Assembly (NCBI GenBank): GCA_001825565.1
Contig: MHXM01000155.1
Location: forward strand, 1-42,538
Length of the DNA: 42,538 nucleotides
Direction: 5' to 3'
DNA from: Desulfuromonadaceae bacterium GWC2_58_13
GTDB lineage: Bacteria > Desulfobacterota > Desulfuromonadia > Desulfuromonadales > Trichloromonadaceae
Positions 33,471 through 42,538 of the stretch are shown piece after piece. The notes beneath the pieces were generated by a model. The model had not been told where the DNA came from and made no database searches. It saw nothing but the letters and a program-made list of their open reading frames with translations. The translations under genes were made by a program, and so were the position numbers. Position 1 is the first letter of the stretch, and each line of letters starts with the position of its first letter.

Positions 33471-35057
33471 ATGAAAAAATACTGGCGTGAAGGCGAACCG
33501 ATGGTATGGGCAACCGGGGCCGCCCTGACCCTGACCCTGATGATCGCCGCAACTCTGATCATCGTGGTCATGGTCAACGGTCTGGGAGTGTTCTGGCCGA
33601 AAAATCTGACCCTGGTCACCCTCAAAAGCGGCAGCCGGGTACTGGGAGAAGTTGTCCAACGCGAAGCGACCGCTTCCGGCGAGGGCGAGCGACTGCAGTT
33701 CAAGATCGGCAACCGCGACCTCTACGGCCTCGATTTCCGCTGGGTCGATGAAGCGGATTTCGAAAAGACGGAACTGCCGGAAGCAGCCATGGTGCTGGAA
33801 CGCCAGGAGTACGGCAATTTCTATGGCATGTTGCAGAGCGTCAGCGCTCCCGGGTTCGAAGCGAGTTCCTCGCAGGCGCTAGAACAATTGATGGAACAGG
33901 TGGCCATAAAAAAACAAGGGCTGGAAGAATTCACCGAGAAGATTAATGACCTGAACCGGCGCACGTCCAAACTCGAACATCAGAAGCAGATCCTGTTTCA
34001 CGACGACCCGCAAAAAAACCAGGACGCCATCGCCGCCCTTGATCGGCAGGTCGAAGCCCTTCGCGGCGAATTCGAGCATCTGGTGAATCGCCAGACGGAG
34101 GCGGCCGTCGAACTGCATCATTACACCGCCACCTTCAGCGACGTCAACGGCACTCAAAAAACCATGCAGGCGACCGAGATCGTCCGTTACTACCAGCCCA
34201 ACACCATGAACGTGTTTGAAAAAGGACTTCTTTACCTGGCCAGGGTGGTGGAGTTGTTCATCGACGATCCGCGCGAATCCAATACCGAAGGGGGCCTGTT
34301 TCCAGCCATATTCGGCACGGTCATGCTGATCTTCCTGATGAGTCTTTTTTCCTTCCCTCTCGGGGTTATCGCCGCCGTCTACCTGCGGGAATATGCCAAG
34401 GATGGCACGGCGGTGCGACTGGTTCGGATCGCGGTCAATAACCTGGCCGGCATCCCTTCCATCGTCTACGGTATCTTCGGCCTCGGCTTCTTCGTCTACG
34501 GCATCGGCTCCGGCATCGACCAGATATTCTTTCCCGAACGCCTGCCGACCCCGACCTTCGGCACCGGAGGCATTCTCTGGGCCAGCCTGACCCTGGCCCT
34601 GCTCACCGTGCCGGTGGTGATCGTCGCCACCGAAGAGGCCCTCGGCGCCATTCCCACCGGCATCCGCGAAGGCTCGTTGGCCCTCGGCTCGACCAAGTTC
34701 CAGGCCCTGGTGCGAATTCTGCTGCCGATGGCTTCACCCGGCATCATGACCGGGCTGATCCTGGCCATGGCCCGGGCCGCCGGCGAGGTCGCTCCCCTGA
34801 TGATCACCGGGGTGGTTAAACTGGCTCCGGCGTTACCGCTGGACGGAACCTTTCCGTTTTTGCACCTGGATCGCAAGTTCATGCATCTCGGTTTTCACAT
34901 CTATGACATCGCCTTCCAGTCCCCCAACGTCGAGGCGGCCAAACCAATGGTCTACGTCACCACCCTGCTGCTGGTGCTGATCGTGCTGCTGATGAGCAGC
35001 GTCGCCATCCATTTGCGTAACAAGATGAAAAAACGCTATACTTACGGAACGTTCTAA
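33471..35057 (+). CDS. pstA: Phosphate ABC transporter permease PstA, long form with coiled coil
   Basis: The 528-residue protein has an N-terminal membrane helix (about 16-40) and a periplasmic segment rich in charged heptads (about 125-240, e.g. [25 protein letters not shown]), probably a coiled coil. The PstA permease core follows (about 265-525), with the EAA loop [28 protein letters not shown] and five or six membrane helices. Ordinary PstA is about 280-300 residues. It is co-directional with pstC after 32 bases. The enlarged N-terminus matches the enlarged PstC, which suggests a co-evolved complex. Confidence 0.9.
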   Translation: MKKYWREGEPMVWATGAALTLTLMIAATLIIVVMVNGLGVFWPKNLTLVTLKSGSRVLGEVVQREATASGEGERLQFKIGNRDLYGLDFRWVDEADFEKTELPEAAMVLERQEYGNFYGMLQSVSAPGFEASSSQALEQLMEQVAIKKQGLEEFTEKINDLNRRTSKLEHQKQILFHDDPQKNQDAIAALDRQVEALRGEFEHLVNRQTEAAVELHHYTATFSDVNGTQKTMQATEIVRYYQPNTMNVFEKGLLYLARVVELFIDDPRESNTEGGLFPAIFGTVMLIFLMSLFSFPLGVIAAVYLREYAKDGTAVRLVRIAVNNLAGIPSIVYGIFGLGFFVYGIGSGIDQIFFPERLPTPTFGTGGILWASLTLALLTVPVVIVATEEALGAIPTGIREGSLALGSTKFQALVRILLPMASPGIMTGLILAMARAAGEVAPLMITGVVKLAPALPLDGTFPFLHLDRKFMHLGFHIYDIAFQSPNVEAAKPMVYVTTLLLVLIVLLMSSVAIHLRNKMKKRYTYGTF

Positions 35058-35122
35058 ACGAAGACGGTCTCGCAAACGTTATCCCTGCAACCGATACGAA
35101 AGTTTTACCACGAGGTCCCCAC

Positions 35123-35902
35123 ATGAACGAACAACCCAACGCCGGCGCCGCCCCGGTCATCGACGCCCAGAAGGTCAACTTCTACTACGGCAACTCCCAG
35201 GCGTTGCACCATATCAGCCTCTCTTTTCCGCGTCGCCAGGTCACCGCCCTGATCGGCCCATCCGGCTGCGGCAAATCGACCTTTCTACGCTGTCTCAACC
35301 GGATGAACGACCTGGTCGACGGCGCCCGGGTCGAAGGGAAGATCCTCCTCGGCGACATCGACATCAATTCCTCGGCGATGGACGTCATCGAACTGCGCCG
35401 CCGGGTCGGAATGGTTTTCCAGAAATCCAATCCTTTCCCCAAGTCGATCTACGAAAACGTTATTTACGGCCTGCGCATCGCCGGGGTCAGAGACAAGGCG
35501 ACCCTCGACGAAGCGGTCGAGCACAGCCTGAAAGGAGCCGCGCTTTGGGATGAAGTCAAGGACCGGTTGCAGGAGTCGGCCCTCGGCATGTCCGGTGGCC
35601 AGCAGCAGCGGCTTTGCATCGCCCGGGCCATCGCCGTCAACCCCGAAGTCATCCTGATGGACGAGCCGTGCAGCGCCCTCGACCCCAAATCGACGGCCCG
35701 GGTCGAAGAACTGATTGGCGAGTTGCGGCAGGACTACACCATCATCATCGTCACCCACAACATGCAGCAGGCCGCCCGGGTTTCCGACCATACGGCTTTC
35801 CTCTACGAAGGGCTGCTGGTGGAATACGGGTTAACCAAAAAAATCTTTATGAAACCGAAAAACAAAAAAACCGAAGATTACATCACCGGTCGTTTCGGAT
35901 AA
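35123..35902 (+). CDS. pstB: Phosphate ABC transporter ATP-binding protein PstB
   Basis: The 259-residue ATPase has Walker [10 protein letters not shown], the Q-loop segment [19 protein letters not shown], the ABC signature MSGGQQQR, Walker B VILMDEP and the switch His in THNMQQA. The subfamily-specific SALDPKST and [18 protein letters not shown] are typical of PstB. It drives phosphate import through PstC-PstA. The start ATG follows a purine-rich stretch and pstA ends 65 bases upstream. RBS for phoU overlaps its stop. Confidence 0.95.
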   Translation: MNEQPNAGAAPVIDAQKVNFYYGNSQALHHISLSFPRRQVTALIGPSGCGKSTFLRCLNRMNDLVDGARVEGKILLGDIDINSSAMDVIELRRRVGMVFQKSNPFPKSIYENVIYGLRIAGVRDKATLDEAVEHSLKGAALWDEVKDRLQESALGMSGGQQQRLCIARAIAVNPEVILMDEPCSALDPKSTARVEELIGELRQDYTIIIVTHNMQQAARVSDHTAFLYEGLLVEYGLTKKIFMKPKNKKTEDYITGRFG

Positions 35903-35913
35903 GGGAGTGCGCC

Positions 35914-36597
35914 ATGACGCAACTGTTGCAGAAAGAATTGGATAAACTGAAAAACCAGCTGCTGACCCTGAGCGCAGTCGTTGAGGAAGCGGTGCGCAAA
36001 GCCTCCCAGTCCCTGGAAACCTTCGATGCGGTCATCGCCAGGCAGGTGATCGGCGCCGACCAACAGATCAATCAGATGGAGGTCGAACTGGAGGAAGAGT
36101 GCCTCAAGGTGCTCGCCCTGCATCAACCGGTGGCCATCGACTTGCGCTACATCGTGGCGGTGCTCAAGATCAACAATGACCTCGAACGGATCGGCGATTT
36201 GGCTTCAAACATCGCTGAACGGGCCCTGACCCTGGCCGGAGAAGCCCGAATTACGCCTCCCTTCGACTGCGCCAGGATGGCCGACAAGGCGCAAACCATG
36301 CTGAATAAAAGTCTCGACTGCCTGGTGCAAATGGATATCCGGCTGGCTCGCCAGGTACTGAAACTGGATGACGAGATCGACCAGCAACACCGGGAAAACT
36401 TCGGCCTGATCAAGGATCAGATCCGCCTGCAACCTGAAAAAATCGATGCCCTGAGCCAATATCTCACGGTTTCCCGGCATCTGGAACGGATCGCCGATCT
36501 GGCCACCAACATCGCCGAGGACGTCTACTACATGATCGAAGGGGAAATCGTCCGCCACACCAGCAGCTGGTGCAACGGGGCGCCGGACAATAACTGA
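35914..36597 (+). CDS. phoU: Phosphate signalling protein PhoU
   Basis: PhoU signals phosphate sufficiency from the Pst transporter to the PhoR kinase. The 227-residue protein has the two three-helix-bundle repeats of the family, each with the ER-x-GD-type motif (LERIGDLASNIAE and LERIADLATNIAED) that binds metal. I placed the start at ATG 35914 after AAGGGAG; longer frames to the left overlap pstB and lack the PhoU opening. A terminator follows 20 bases after the stop. Confidence 0.95.
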   Translation: MTQLLQKELDKLKNQLLTLSAVVEEAVRKASQSLETFDAVIARQVIGADQQINQMEVELEEECLKVLALHQPVAIDLRYIVAVLKINNDLERIGDLASNIAERALTLAGEARITPPFDCARMADKAQTMLNKSLDCLVQMDIRLARQVLKLDDEIDQQHRENFGLIKDQIRLQPEKIDALSQYLTVSRHLERIADLATNIAEDVYYMIEGEIVRHTSSWCNGAPDNN

Positions 36598-36617
36598 AAC
36601 AGACAAGGAGAGCGATC

Positions 36618-36653
36618 AAGGGACCGAAGCCATACGGCTTCGGTCCCTTTTTT
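36618..36653 (+). terminator. Rho-independent terminator after phoU
   Basis: AAGGGACCGAAGCC pairs with GGCTTCGGTCCCTT over 14 positions with an ATAC loop, then TTTTTG. It ends the pst-phoU operon. Confidence 0.93.
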
Positions 36654-36726
36654 GTTAAAGCAGAGTTGCCAAATGCTGCCCAACTCTGGCAGAATCACGA
36701 TATTCCGCAACCCAAGGAGCCTCCCC

Positions 36727-36948
36727 ATGCACAATCCCGCCGAATTTCTCAGGGCCTGCAACGACGGCCGCGTCTGGCTGCACTGCAGCCGCTGCAATGA
36801 AGCAAAACAATTCAACCGGGTCGAGCACCTCGACTCCATCGAAAACCCAACCTACTGGGGTCCGGAACCCTGGTGGCACGACACCCGGGTGTTTAAATGC
36901 CCGGACTGCGGCAGCACTCAGCAGTCGACGATGCACGTTCAGGATTAA
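36727..36948 (+). CDS. Small zinc-ribbon-like protein, unknown
   Basis: The 73-residue protein has two CXXC pairs at Cys20/Cys23 (LHCSRCNEAKQF) and Cys58/Cys61 (FKCPDCGSTQQS), spaced as in a zinc ribbon. The middle is rich in Trp (YWGPEPWWHD). AAGGAG is six bases before ATG 36727; I reject an upstream start that runs into the phoU terminator. It has no recognised family and a short gap to the alcohol dehydrogenase gene (88 bases). Confidence 0.65.
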   Translation: MHNPAEFLRACNDGRVWLHCSRCNEAKQFNRVEHLDSIENPTYWGPEPWWHDTRVFKCPDCGSTQQSTMHVQD

Positions 36949-37036
36949 AACATCCCTGACCCTTCGGCCTCGCCAGCGGATGAATGTGCTATATTGTGAA
37001 TCGGGCCATCAGACGGACGTCCAAAAGGGGGATAAC

Positions 37037-38197
37037 ATGGTTGAAGGACTTGAACTGCGAAAGTTCGTCGCTCCCGAATTCATTTTCGGCGTTGGCGCCC
37101 GCCGGCAAGCCGGCCGCTACGCCAGGAATCTGGGCGCCCGAAAACTGCTGGTCGTGACCGACCCCGGGGTCATCGCCGCCGGCTGGACTAAGGATGTCAC
37201 CGACAGCATCGAACAGGCCGGACTGCCCTACACCATCTTTTCCGGGGTCTCGCCCAACCCCCGGGCCGAAGAGGTGATGACCGGCGCCGAAATCTACCGG
37301 GAGCAGCGCTGCAACGCCATTCTTGCCGTCGGCGGCGGTAGTCCGATGGACTGCGCCAAGGGCATCGGCATCGTTTCTTCAAACCAAAGACACATTCTGA
37401 CCTTTGAAGGCGTCGATCAGGTCGAGATGCCGATGCCGCCGCTGATCTGCATCCCAACCACCGGGGGCACGTCGGCGGATGTCTCTCAGTTCGCAATCAT
37501 CAACGATACCGCCGAAAGAACCAAAATCGCCATTGTCAGCAAGGCGGTCCTCCCCGACCTGGCCCTGATCGATCCTCTGACCCTGACCACCACGGGTCCC
37601 TATCTGACGGCCTGCACCGGCATGGATGCCCTGACCCACGCCATCGAGGCGTTCGTCTCCAATGCCCATTCGCCGATGACCGATCTGCACGCCCTGCAGG
37701 CCATCCGCCAGATCTCGGCCCATCTGGTCGATTCGGTCAACCAACCCGACAACCTCGAATTGAGGAGCCAGATCATGCAGGGAAGCCTGCTGGCCGGACT
37801 GGCTTTCTCCAATGCCATTCTCGGCGCCAACCACGCCATGGCTCACAGCCTTGGCGGCTACCTTGACCTCGCCCACGGCGAATGCAACGCCATCTTGCTC
37901 GACCATGTCATCGAGTTCAACCTGCGGGCCACCCCCGAACGTTTCGAGCAAATTGCCGCCGCCATGGGGCTGGATCAACGCGGACTGACCTCACGGGAGA
38001 AACAACGGGAACTTTTGGCCGCCATTCGCACCCTGAAGAGCAGGGTTGGCGTCGATCGTCATCTCAAAAAACTCGGGGTCAGCCGCAGCGACCTTGCCTC
38101 ACTGAGTCGAAACGCCCTGAAAGACCCCTGCATGGTGACCAACCCGCGACAGCCGGACCAGCGGGATGTCGAGGTCATTTTTGAAGAAGCCCTTTGA
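37037..38197 (+). CDS. Iron-containing alcohol dehydrogenase
   Basis: The 386-residue enzyme is a group III (Fe-dependent) NAD(P)-linked alcohol dehydrogenase, interconverting an alcohol and aldehyde. The nucleotide-binding region has VGGGSPMDCAKG (about 98-109) and PTTGGTSADVS. The metal ligands appear as Asp197 and His201 (GMDALTHAIE), His270 (MAHSLGG) and His280 (LAHGECNA). The ATG at 37037 has AGGGGG upstream. A possible -10 (TATATT) is visible about 35 bases before it. A sigma-54 activator follows 120 bases downstream and may control this or other alcohol-metabolism genes; I find no sigma-54 element ahead of this gene. Substrate is unknown. Confidence 0.88.
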   Translation: MVEGLELRKFVAPEFIFGVGARRQAGRYARNLGARKLLVVTDPGVIAAGWTKDVTDSIEQAGLPYTIFSGVSPNPRAEEVMTGAEIYREQRCNAILAVGGGSPMDCAKGIGIVSSNQRHILTFEGVDQVEMPMPPLICIPTTGGTSADVSQFAIINDTAERTKIAIVSKAVLPDLALIDPLTLTTTGPYLTACTGMDALTHAIEAFVSNAHSPMTDLHALQAIRQISAHLVDSVNQPDNLELRSQIMQGSLLAGLAFSNAILGANHAMAHSLGGYLDLAHGECNAILLDHVIEFNLRATPERFEQIAAAMGLDQRGLTSREKQRELLAAIRTLKSRVGVDRHLKKLGVSRSDLASLSRNALKDPCMVTNPRQPDQRDVEVIFEEAL

Positions 38198-38229
38198 CAT
38201 CGCCCCGGATCCCGAAATCCTGGGCGATG
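38198..38229 (+). other. Hairpin just after the alcohol dehydrogenase gene
   Basis: CATCGCCC pairs with GGGCGATG and the stem continues, after one mismatch, as GGAT with ATCC around CCCGAA. It lies immediately after the stop codon, where a terminator would be expected, but the bases after it are CGCAAAG, not T-rich. It could stabilise the 3' end or act in a factor-dependent way. Confidence 0.5.
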
Positions 38230-38317
38230 CGCAAAGCGGCGGGGACCCTCGCTTCTATCACCCGAATCATCCCCGAAAATAACCGGCAACTTCAAATATT
38301 GCGGGAACTGTTTTTCC

Positions 38318-39796
38318 ATGAATGATTTCCAGCCTCTCCCCAGCGCCAACCTGCCGGCCCCGACCCCGGACCTGGTCGTCAACGGCCGTCCCGGCGGACG
38401 CCTGCAACTGGTCCGGATCTCGAACCGGCTGGCCGAATTGACCGGCCGGCCGGCCGCCGAACTACGTGGCCGTGAGTTGGAACAGGCCTTCGCCGACACC
38501 GTCCCTCCCCTCGGCGAACTGGCCCTGGAGTGCCTCAACCGCGATACGGCGCTCACCGACATCCGGGTCCGTTTTCCCGCCGGCGCCGGCATCACCCTGG
38601 TGACCGATGTGCTGCCGGCCGGGCTGGCCGATGACTACAGCGGCACCCTGGTTCATTTCATGTTTCGTCAGCCCGTCCCGGCCCGAGTGGAAACCGTCCC
38701 CAACTTCGGCGGCTTGGTCGGCGATAGCGCCGCCATCCGCGAGGTCTTCCGCAAGATCACGCTCTACGCCCCCACCGAAGCCTCGGTGGTCATCACCGGC
38801 GAAACCGGCACCGGCAAGGAACTGGTGGCCCGCGCCCTGCATCAGGGGAGCGATCGGGCGCACGGCCCTTACGTGGCGGTGAACTGTTCGGCGATCTCCG
38901 AGGAACTGCTCGAATCGGAACTTTTCGGCCACGAAAAAGGCGCCTTTACCGGGGCGCTACGCACCCACAAGGGACGTTTCGAACGGGCCGATGGCGGCAC
39001 CCTGTTTCTGGACGAAATCGGCGACATGCCGCTGCACACCCAGACCCGGCTGCTGCGGGTACTGGAAGAAAAACGGTTCGAACGGGTCGGTAGCGAACAG
39101 GAATTTCCCGTCGACGCGCGGATCGTCTGCGCCACCAATGTCCCGCTGGAGCAGGCGGTCGGCCAGAATCGCTTTCGGGCCGACCTCTATCACCGCCTCT
39201 CCGTCCTGCGCATCCACCTGCCGCCCCTGCGCCAGCGCAGCGAGGATATTCCGCACCTGGTCAACCATTTCCTGCAACAATTCAGCGACAAGTACGGCCG
39301 GCGCATCGATCGACTGACCAATGAGGCGCTGGCCTTGCTGCAGTCGTACCTGTGGCCCGGCAACATCCGCGAACTGCGCAACGTTCTCGAACGGGTCTAT
39401 ATCGAAACCCAGTCCGAGGTGATCGGCGCCCGGGCCTTTGCCGAATGGGTCCGGGAGCGCCAGGGGTTCGCCCCGGGCGACTGGGGGCCGGAGGCCCAGC
39501 AGGCAACGCCGCCGATGGCGCCCCCTTATCCCCTGACCAGCGACCGGTTGCTCCTGGCGGCGCCGCGCCACAAGACCCTGGAGGCCGAGTTGGTACGGCC
39601 ATCCCGAACGGCGCGCTCCTCGGCTCCGGCCGAACTGTCCGTCGACGATATCCGCCGGGCCTACCGGGCCGCAGGCGGCAATCTCAGCGCGGCGGCCCGG
39701 AAGCTCGGCGTACATCGTGCAACCCTGTACCGCCATCTGGATAAACTGGGCCTGGTCCGGGTGGAGCTGGATCGTCAGCGCACGGAAACCGATTAA
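38318..39796 (+). CDS. Sigma-54-dependent activator with PAS-like sensor region
   Basis: The 492-residue protein lacks a receiver. Residues about 25-120 look like a PAS-like sensor domain (VRISNRLAELTGRPAAELRGRELEQAF). An AAA+ sigma-54 domain follows (about 140-370; Walker A GETGTGKE, loop GAFTGA, LDEIGDM). A Pro/Ala-rich linker precedes the C-terminal Fis-type helix-turn-helix (NLSAAARKLGVHRATLYRHL). The ligand is not known. It is most likely to regulate genes near the alcohol dehydrogenase or elsewhere. ATG 38318 has a weak GGGAA site. Confidence 0.87.
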   Translation: MNDFQPLPSANLPAPTPDLVVNGRPGGRLQLVRISNRLAELTGRPAAELRGRELEQAFADTVPPLGELALECLNRDTALTDIRVRFPAGAGITLVTDVLPAGLADDYSGTLVHFMFRQPVPARVETVPNFGGLVGDSAAIREVFRKITLYAPTEASVVITGETGTGKELVARALHQGSDRAHGPYVAVNCSAISEELLESELFGHEKGAFTGALRTHKGRFERADGGTLFLDEIGDMPLHTQTRLLRVLEEKRFERVGSEQEFPVDARIVCATNVPLEQAVGQNRFRADLYHRLSVLRIHLPPLRQRSEDIPHLVNHFLQQFSDKYGRRIDRLTNEALALLQSYLWPGNIRELRNVLERVYIETQSEVIGARAFAEWVRERQGFAPGDWGPEAQQATPPMAPPYPLTSDRLLLAAPRHKTLEAELVRPSRTARSSAPAELSVDDIRRAYRAAGGNLSAAARKLGVHRATLYRHLDKLGLVRVELDRQRTETD

Positions 39797-39838
39797 CATT
39801 TCGATCGGCAGGGGAATGGTCGATTCTGCGGAGGGGAC

Positions 39839-42538
39839 ATGTATTTTGTCGCGGCACTGATTGGTCTGGTTGCGGGAGCCTGGCTGTTTTCGGAGAACAG
39901 CCGGGAGCTGGCCGGCGCCGTCCTCGGCGCGATTCTGGGGGTCGTCTGGCTCGGGCAGCAGCGTCTGCGCCATCGCCTGGAGCAACTGGAAAACCAACGG
40001 GTCGAGAAACCGCCGATAACCAGCCCAAGCCGTGCTACCGGACAGCCACCGCCTGCCAAACCGGCTCCCGCCGAAGCCGATTTCATTTTCGAACTCGATC
40101 CCCCCACCGAACTGGTGGAAACACCGGCCGCCGGCCGGCCGGCTCCCTCACGGGCGCGGGCCGCTTCTCCACGCTCCCTGCCGAAACCGGCCGCCAAAAC
40201 CCCACCGGCGGGAAAACCCCTGCAGGTCGAACTGTGGAACATCCTGGTTTCCTACTTTACCGGCGGCAATGTGGTGGTGCGAGCCGGCGCGGTGGTCCTC
40301 TTTTTCGGCGTCGCCTTTCTGCTGAAATACTCGGCCGAGCGCAACATCGTCCCGATCGAATTGCGCCTGCTGAGCGTCAGCCTCGGCGCCATCGCGCTGC
40401 TGGGCTTCGGCTGGCGCCTGCGCCAAAAACGCACCGGCTATGCGCTGATTCTCCAGGGTGCGGCGGTGGGCATCCTCTTTCTGACCATATTCGCCGCCCT
40501 GCGTCTTTATCAGCTGCTGCCGGCCGGCATCGCCCTGGCCCTGCTGGTGGGGCTGTCGATCTTTTCCTCCGCCCTGGCGATTTTGCAGGATGCCCGGGTA
40601 TTGGCGGTGCTCGGCATCGTCGGCGGCTTCCTGGCGCCGGTGCTGACCTCCACCGGCGGCGGCAGCCACGTCATGCTGTTCAGCTATTACGCCCTGCTCA
40701 ATATCGGCATCCTGGTAACCGCCTGGCACCGGTCGTGGCGCGAACTGAACCTGCTCGGCTTTATCTTCACCTTCGGCATCGGCACCCTGTGGGGGATGCA
40801 AAACTACCGTCCCGAGATGTTCGCCACCACCGAACCCTTTCTGGTGCTGTTCTTCCTGTTCTACCTGGCCATCGGCATCCTGTTCGCCCGCAACCTGCCG
40901 CTCAACCTCAAGGGCTACATCGACGGCACGCTGGTGTTCGGCACCCCCATCGTCTGTTTCAGCCTGCAGTCGGTGCTGGTCAAACCTTACCCCTACGGAC
41001 TGGCCTGGTCGGCCCTGGTCGTGGGTGGCCTTTATGCCACCCTGGCCCGGGCATTGCTGAAAAAGGGGAACCCGGCCATGCGCACCCTGGTCGAATCTTT
41101 CCTGGCCACCGGGGTGGTCTTCGCCACCGTGGCCATTCCGTTGGCCCTGAACGGTCGCTGGACCTCGGCGGCCTGGGCGCTGGAAGGCTCGGCGGTGGTC
41201 TGGATCGCCATCAAGCAGCAGCGCTGGATGCCACGGATCTTCGGGCTGGTACTACAGGTGCTGGCCGGGATGGCCTTTCTGGCCGCCGCCCGCCAGCCGA
41301 CCGGCGACCTGGCGGTGCTCAACGGCTTCTGCCTCGGCGGAGCAATCATCGCCCTGGCGGGATTTTTCAGCGGTTACTGCCTGCACCGGCAACGGCAGCG
41401 GATCGCCACCGCCCACCTTGAATGCCTCCTGGCCCTGGGCTGGGCATTGTTGTGGTGGTTCGGCACCGGATTAAACGAAATCGAAACCTTTGCGCCACAC
41501 CATCTTCGCCTGGCATGGGCCCTCTCCTTTTTCGCCCTGTCCGGCGCCCTGTCCTTCGTCGCCGGCGTGAAACTGCGCTGGGAAACCCTCAAACAGGTCT
41601 ACAAAGGATTGCTGCCGGTCATGCTCGCCGGCGCCGCCTTATCGCTGGTGGAATTTCACCGGCATCCGTCCATTCACGGCGGCTGGCTGGCCTGGCCCCT
41701 GGCTTTTGGGATCCACTACCTGCTGCTGCGCCGGGACGAGGACAGCGAGTTGTTGCGCTATCTGAAATACCTGCACCTGGGACTGCTGCTGTTGCTGATT
41801 GCCCTGATCACCTGGGAAGCGACCTGGTGGACCGATCACTGGATTCGCGGCGGAGGCGTCTGGCCGCTGGTGGTACTCGGCGTGGTTCCGGCCCTCTTCG
41901 TACTGGGATTGTGCCGCCTCTGGAACGCCTTCATCTGGCCACTCGGTTCGTTTCAGCGCACCTACCTGTACTCCGGGCTGGCCCCGGTGGTCGTCTACCT
42001 CTGGGTCGGCTCGCTGGCCGCCAACCTGTTCAGCCGGGGCAACCCCTGGCCCCTGGGCTATCTCCCCCTGCTCAACCCCCTCGACCTGACCCAGGCGTTC
42101 GTGCTGCTGGCCATCGGCTTCTGGATGGTCGTCATGACGACCAAGCTGGAGATCCGGCCCCTCGGTCTGAATCGCAGGACAGGGGCCATCCTCGCCGGGG
42201 GGACGGTCTTTTTCTGGCTCAACGCCATGCTCGTCCGCACCCTGCATTACTGGGGCAACGTTCCCTTCAACCTGCGGGCCATGGTCGCATCCGACCTGGC
42301 GCAGACCTCGCTCTCCATCTGCTGGACCCTGAGTGCCCTGGTGGTCATGCTCTGGGCCACCCGCAAGGGGGTTCGCCCGGTCTGGATGGTCGGCGCCGGA
42401 CTGATCGGGGCGGTCATCGTCAAGCTCTTCATCTTCGACCTGGCCAACACCAGCACGGTGGAACGGATCGTCTCGTTCATCGGCGTCGGCGTGCTCTGCC
42501 TGGTCATCGGATACCTGGCGCCACTTCCCCCACGATCC
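39839..42538 (+). CDS. DUF2339 polytopic membrane protein, 3' end cut by window
   Basis: An uninterrupted frame of 900 codons starts at ATG 39839 (GGAGGGG just upstream) and runs to the right edge without a stop. It begins with membrane helices (about 3-35), then a Pro/Ala/Arg-rich cytoplasmic or periplasmic segment (about 55-125). A very long array of hydrophobic helices follows, starting FTGGNVVVRAGAVVLFFGVAFLLKY. The opening and the final segment (KLFIFDLANTSTVERIVSFIGVGVLCLVIGYLAPLPP) are hallmarks of DUF2339 proteins of about 900-1000 residues, so only the last few codons may be missing. Members are thought to be envelope proteins of unknown function. The gene is separated from the activator by 42 bases and may be co-transcribed with it. 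Confidence 0.88.
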   Translation, partial: MYFVAALIGLVAGAWLFSENSRELAGAVLGAILGVVWLGQQRLRHRLEQLENQRVEKPPITSPSRATGQPPPAKPAPAEADFIFELDPPTELVETPAAGRPAPSRARAASPRSLPKPAAKTPPAGKPLQVELWNILVSYFTGGNVVVRAGAVVLFFGVAFLLKYSAERNIVPIELRLLSVSLGAIALLGFGWRLRQKRTGYALILQGAAVGILFLTIFAALRLYQLLPAGIALALLVGLSIFSSALAILQDARVLAVLGIVGGFLAPVLTSTGGGSHVMLFSYYALLNIGILVTAWHRSWRELNLLGFIFTFGIGTLWGMQNYRPEMFATTEPFLVLFFLFYLAIGILFARNLPLNLKGYIDGTLVFGTPIVCFSLQSVLVKPYPYGLAWSALVVGGLYATLARALLKKGNPAMRTLVESFLATGVVFATVAIPLALNGRWTSAAWALEGSAVVWIAIKQQRWMPRIFGLVLQVLAGMAFLAAARQPTGDLAVLNGFCLGGAIIALAGFFSGYCLHRQRQRIATAHLECLLALGWALLWWFGTGLNEIETFAPHHLRLAWALSFFALSGALSFVAGVKLRWETLKQVYKGLLPVMLAGAALSLVEFHRHPSIHGGWLAWPLAFGIHYLLLRRDEDSELLRYLKYLHLGLLLLLIALITWEATWWTDHWIRGGGVWPLVVLGVVPALFVLGLCRLWNAFIWPLGSFQRTYLYSGLAPVVVYLWVGSLAANLFSRGNPWPLGYLPLLNPLDLTQAFVLLAIGFWMVVMTTKLEIRPLGLNRRTGAILAGGTVFFWLNAMLVRTLHYWGNVPFNLRAMVASDLAQTSLSICWTLSALVVMLWATRKGVRPVWMVGAGLIGAVIVKLFIFDLANTSTVERIVSFIGVGVLCLVIGYLAPLPPRS

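Noticed and set aside
36652-36726. Upstream extension of the zinc-ribbon gene
   Set aside because: It begins at the edge of the phoU terminator and the ribosome binding site supports ATG 36727.

Overview
The window looks like chromosomal core sequence from a deltaproteobacterium of the Desulfuromonadales (Geobacter, Desulfuromonas or Pelobacter-like). The evidence is a motility/chemotaxis block, a c-type-heme sensor kinase, a seven-heme cytochrome c paired with a b-type cytochrome, and heavy use of sigma-54 (four sigma-54 elements or activators). This taxonomic call is inference from gene content. I saw no transposase, integrase, CRISPR array, tRNA or rRNA.

Layout. (1) About 1-11414, minus strand: one flagellar operon. 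It reads from a TPR/AMIN-like protein through flgB, flgC, fliE, fliF, fliG, fliH, fliI, fliJ and a MotE/YlxF-type protein to fliK, with the start of a further gene (flgD candidate) at the left edge. A near-consensus sigma-54 promoter (11464-11479) precedes the first gene. (2) 11766-21582, plus strand: a chemotaxis operon, cheA, cheW, cheR, cheB, cheD, an HDOD protein, a single-domain receiver, a CheX-like protein, cheY, two tandem CheX-like paralogues and a CheX-like protein fused to a pseudo-receiver. CheA carries a cysteine-rich 'two-CW' segment inside its first Hpt domain. (3) 21595-23037, minus strand: a sigma-54 activator of the FlrC/FleQ type with a degenerate receiver, a plausible activator of the flagellar promoter. 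(4) 23453-29090: a redox module. A membrane histidine kinase with two periplasmic heme-c motifs converges on a sigma-54 response regulator. Beyond the regulator is a near-consensus sigma-54 promoter (26978-26993) driving a small membrane protein, a seven-heme cytochrome c with an EF-hand loop, and a four-helix cytochrome b. This matches, from memory, the CbcBA/BccR system of Geobacter sulfurreducens. (5) 29220-29591: an unknown three-helix membrane protein. (6) 30135-36597: pstS-pstC-pstA-pstB-phoU, preceded by a Pho-box-like triple repeat and with a terminator-like hairpin after pstS. PstC and PstA are the long versions. (7) 36727-42538: a small zinc-ribbon protein, an iron-dependent alcohol dehydrogenase, a sigma-54 activator with a PAS-like sensor region, and a DUF2339 membrane protein that runs off the right edge.

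The logic is coherent for a motile metal/electrode-respiring type of cell: motility and taxis under sigma-54 and multiple CheY-phosphatase-like proteins, and a heme-sensing two-component system sitting next to the inner-membrane quinol-oxidising cytochrome complex it probably controls. The most unusual points are the cysteine cluster in CheA, the EF-hand in the multiheme cytochrome, the expansion of CheX-like proteins, and several unexplained inverted-repeat structures in the intergenic regions.
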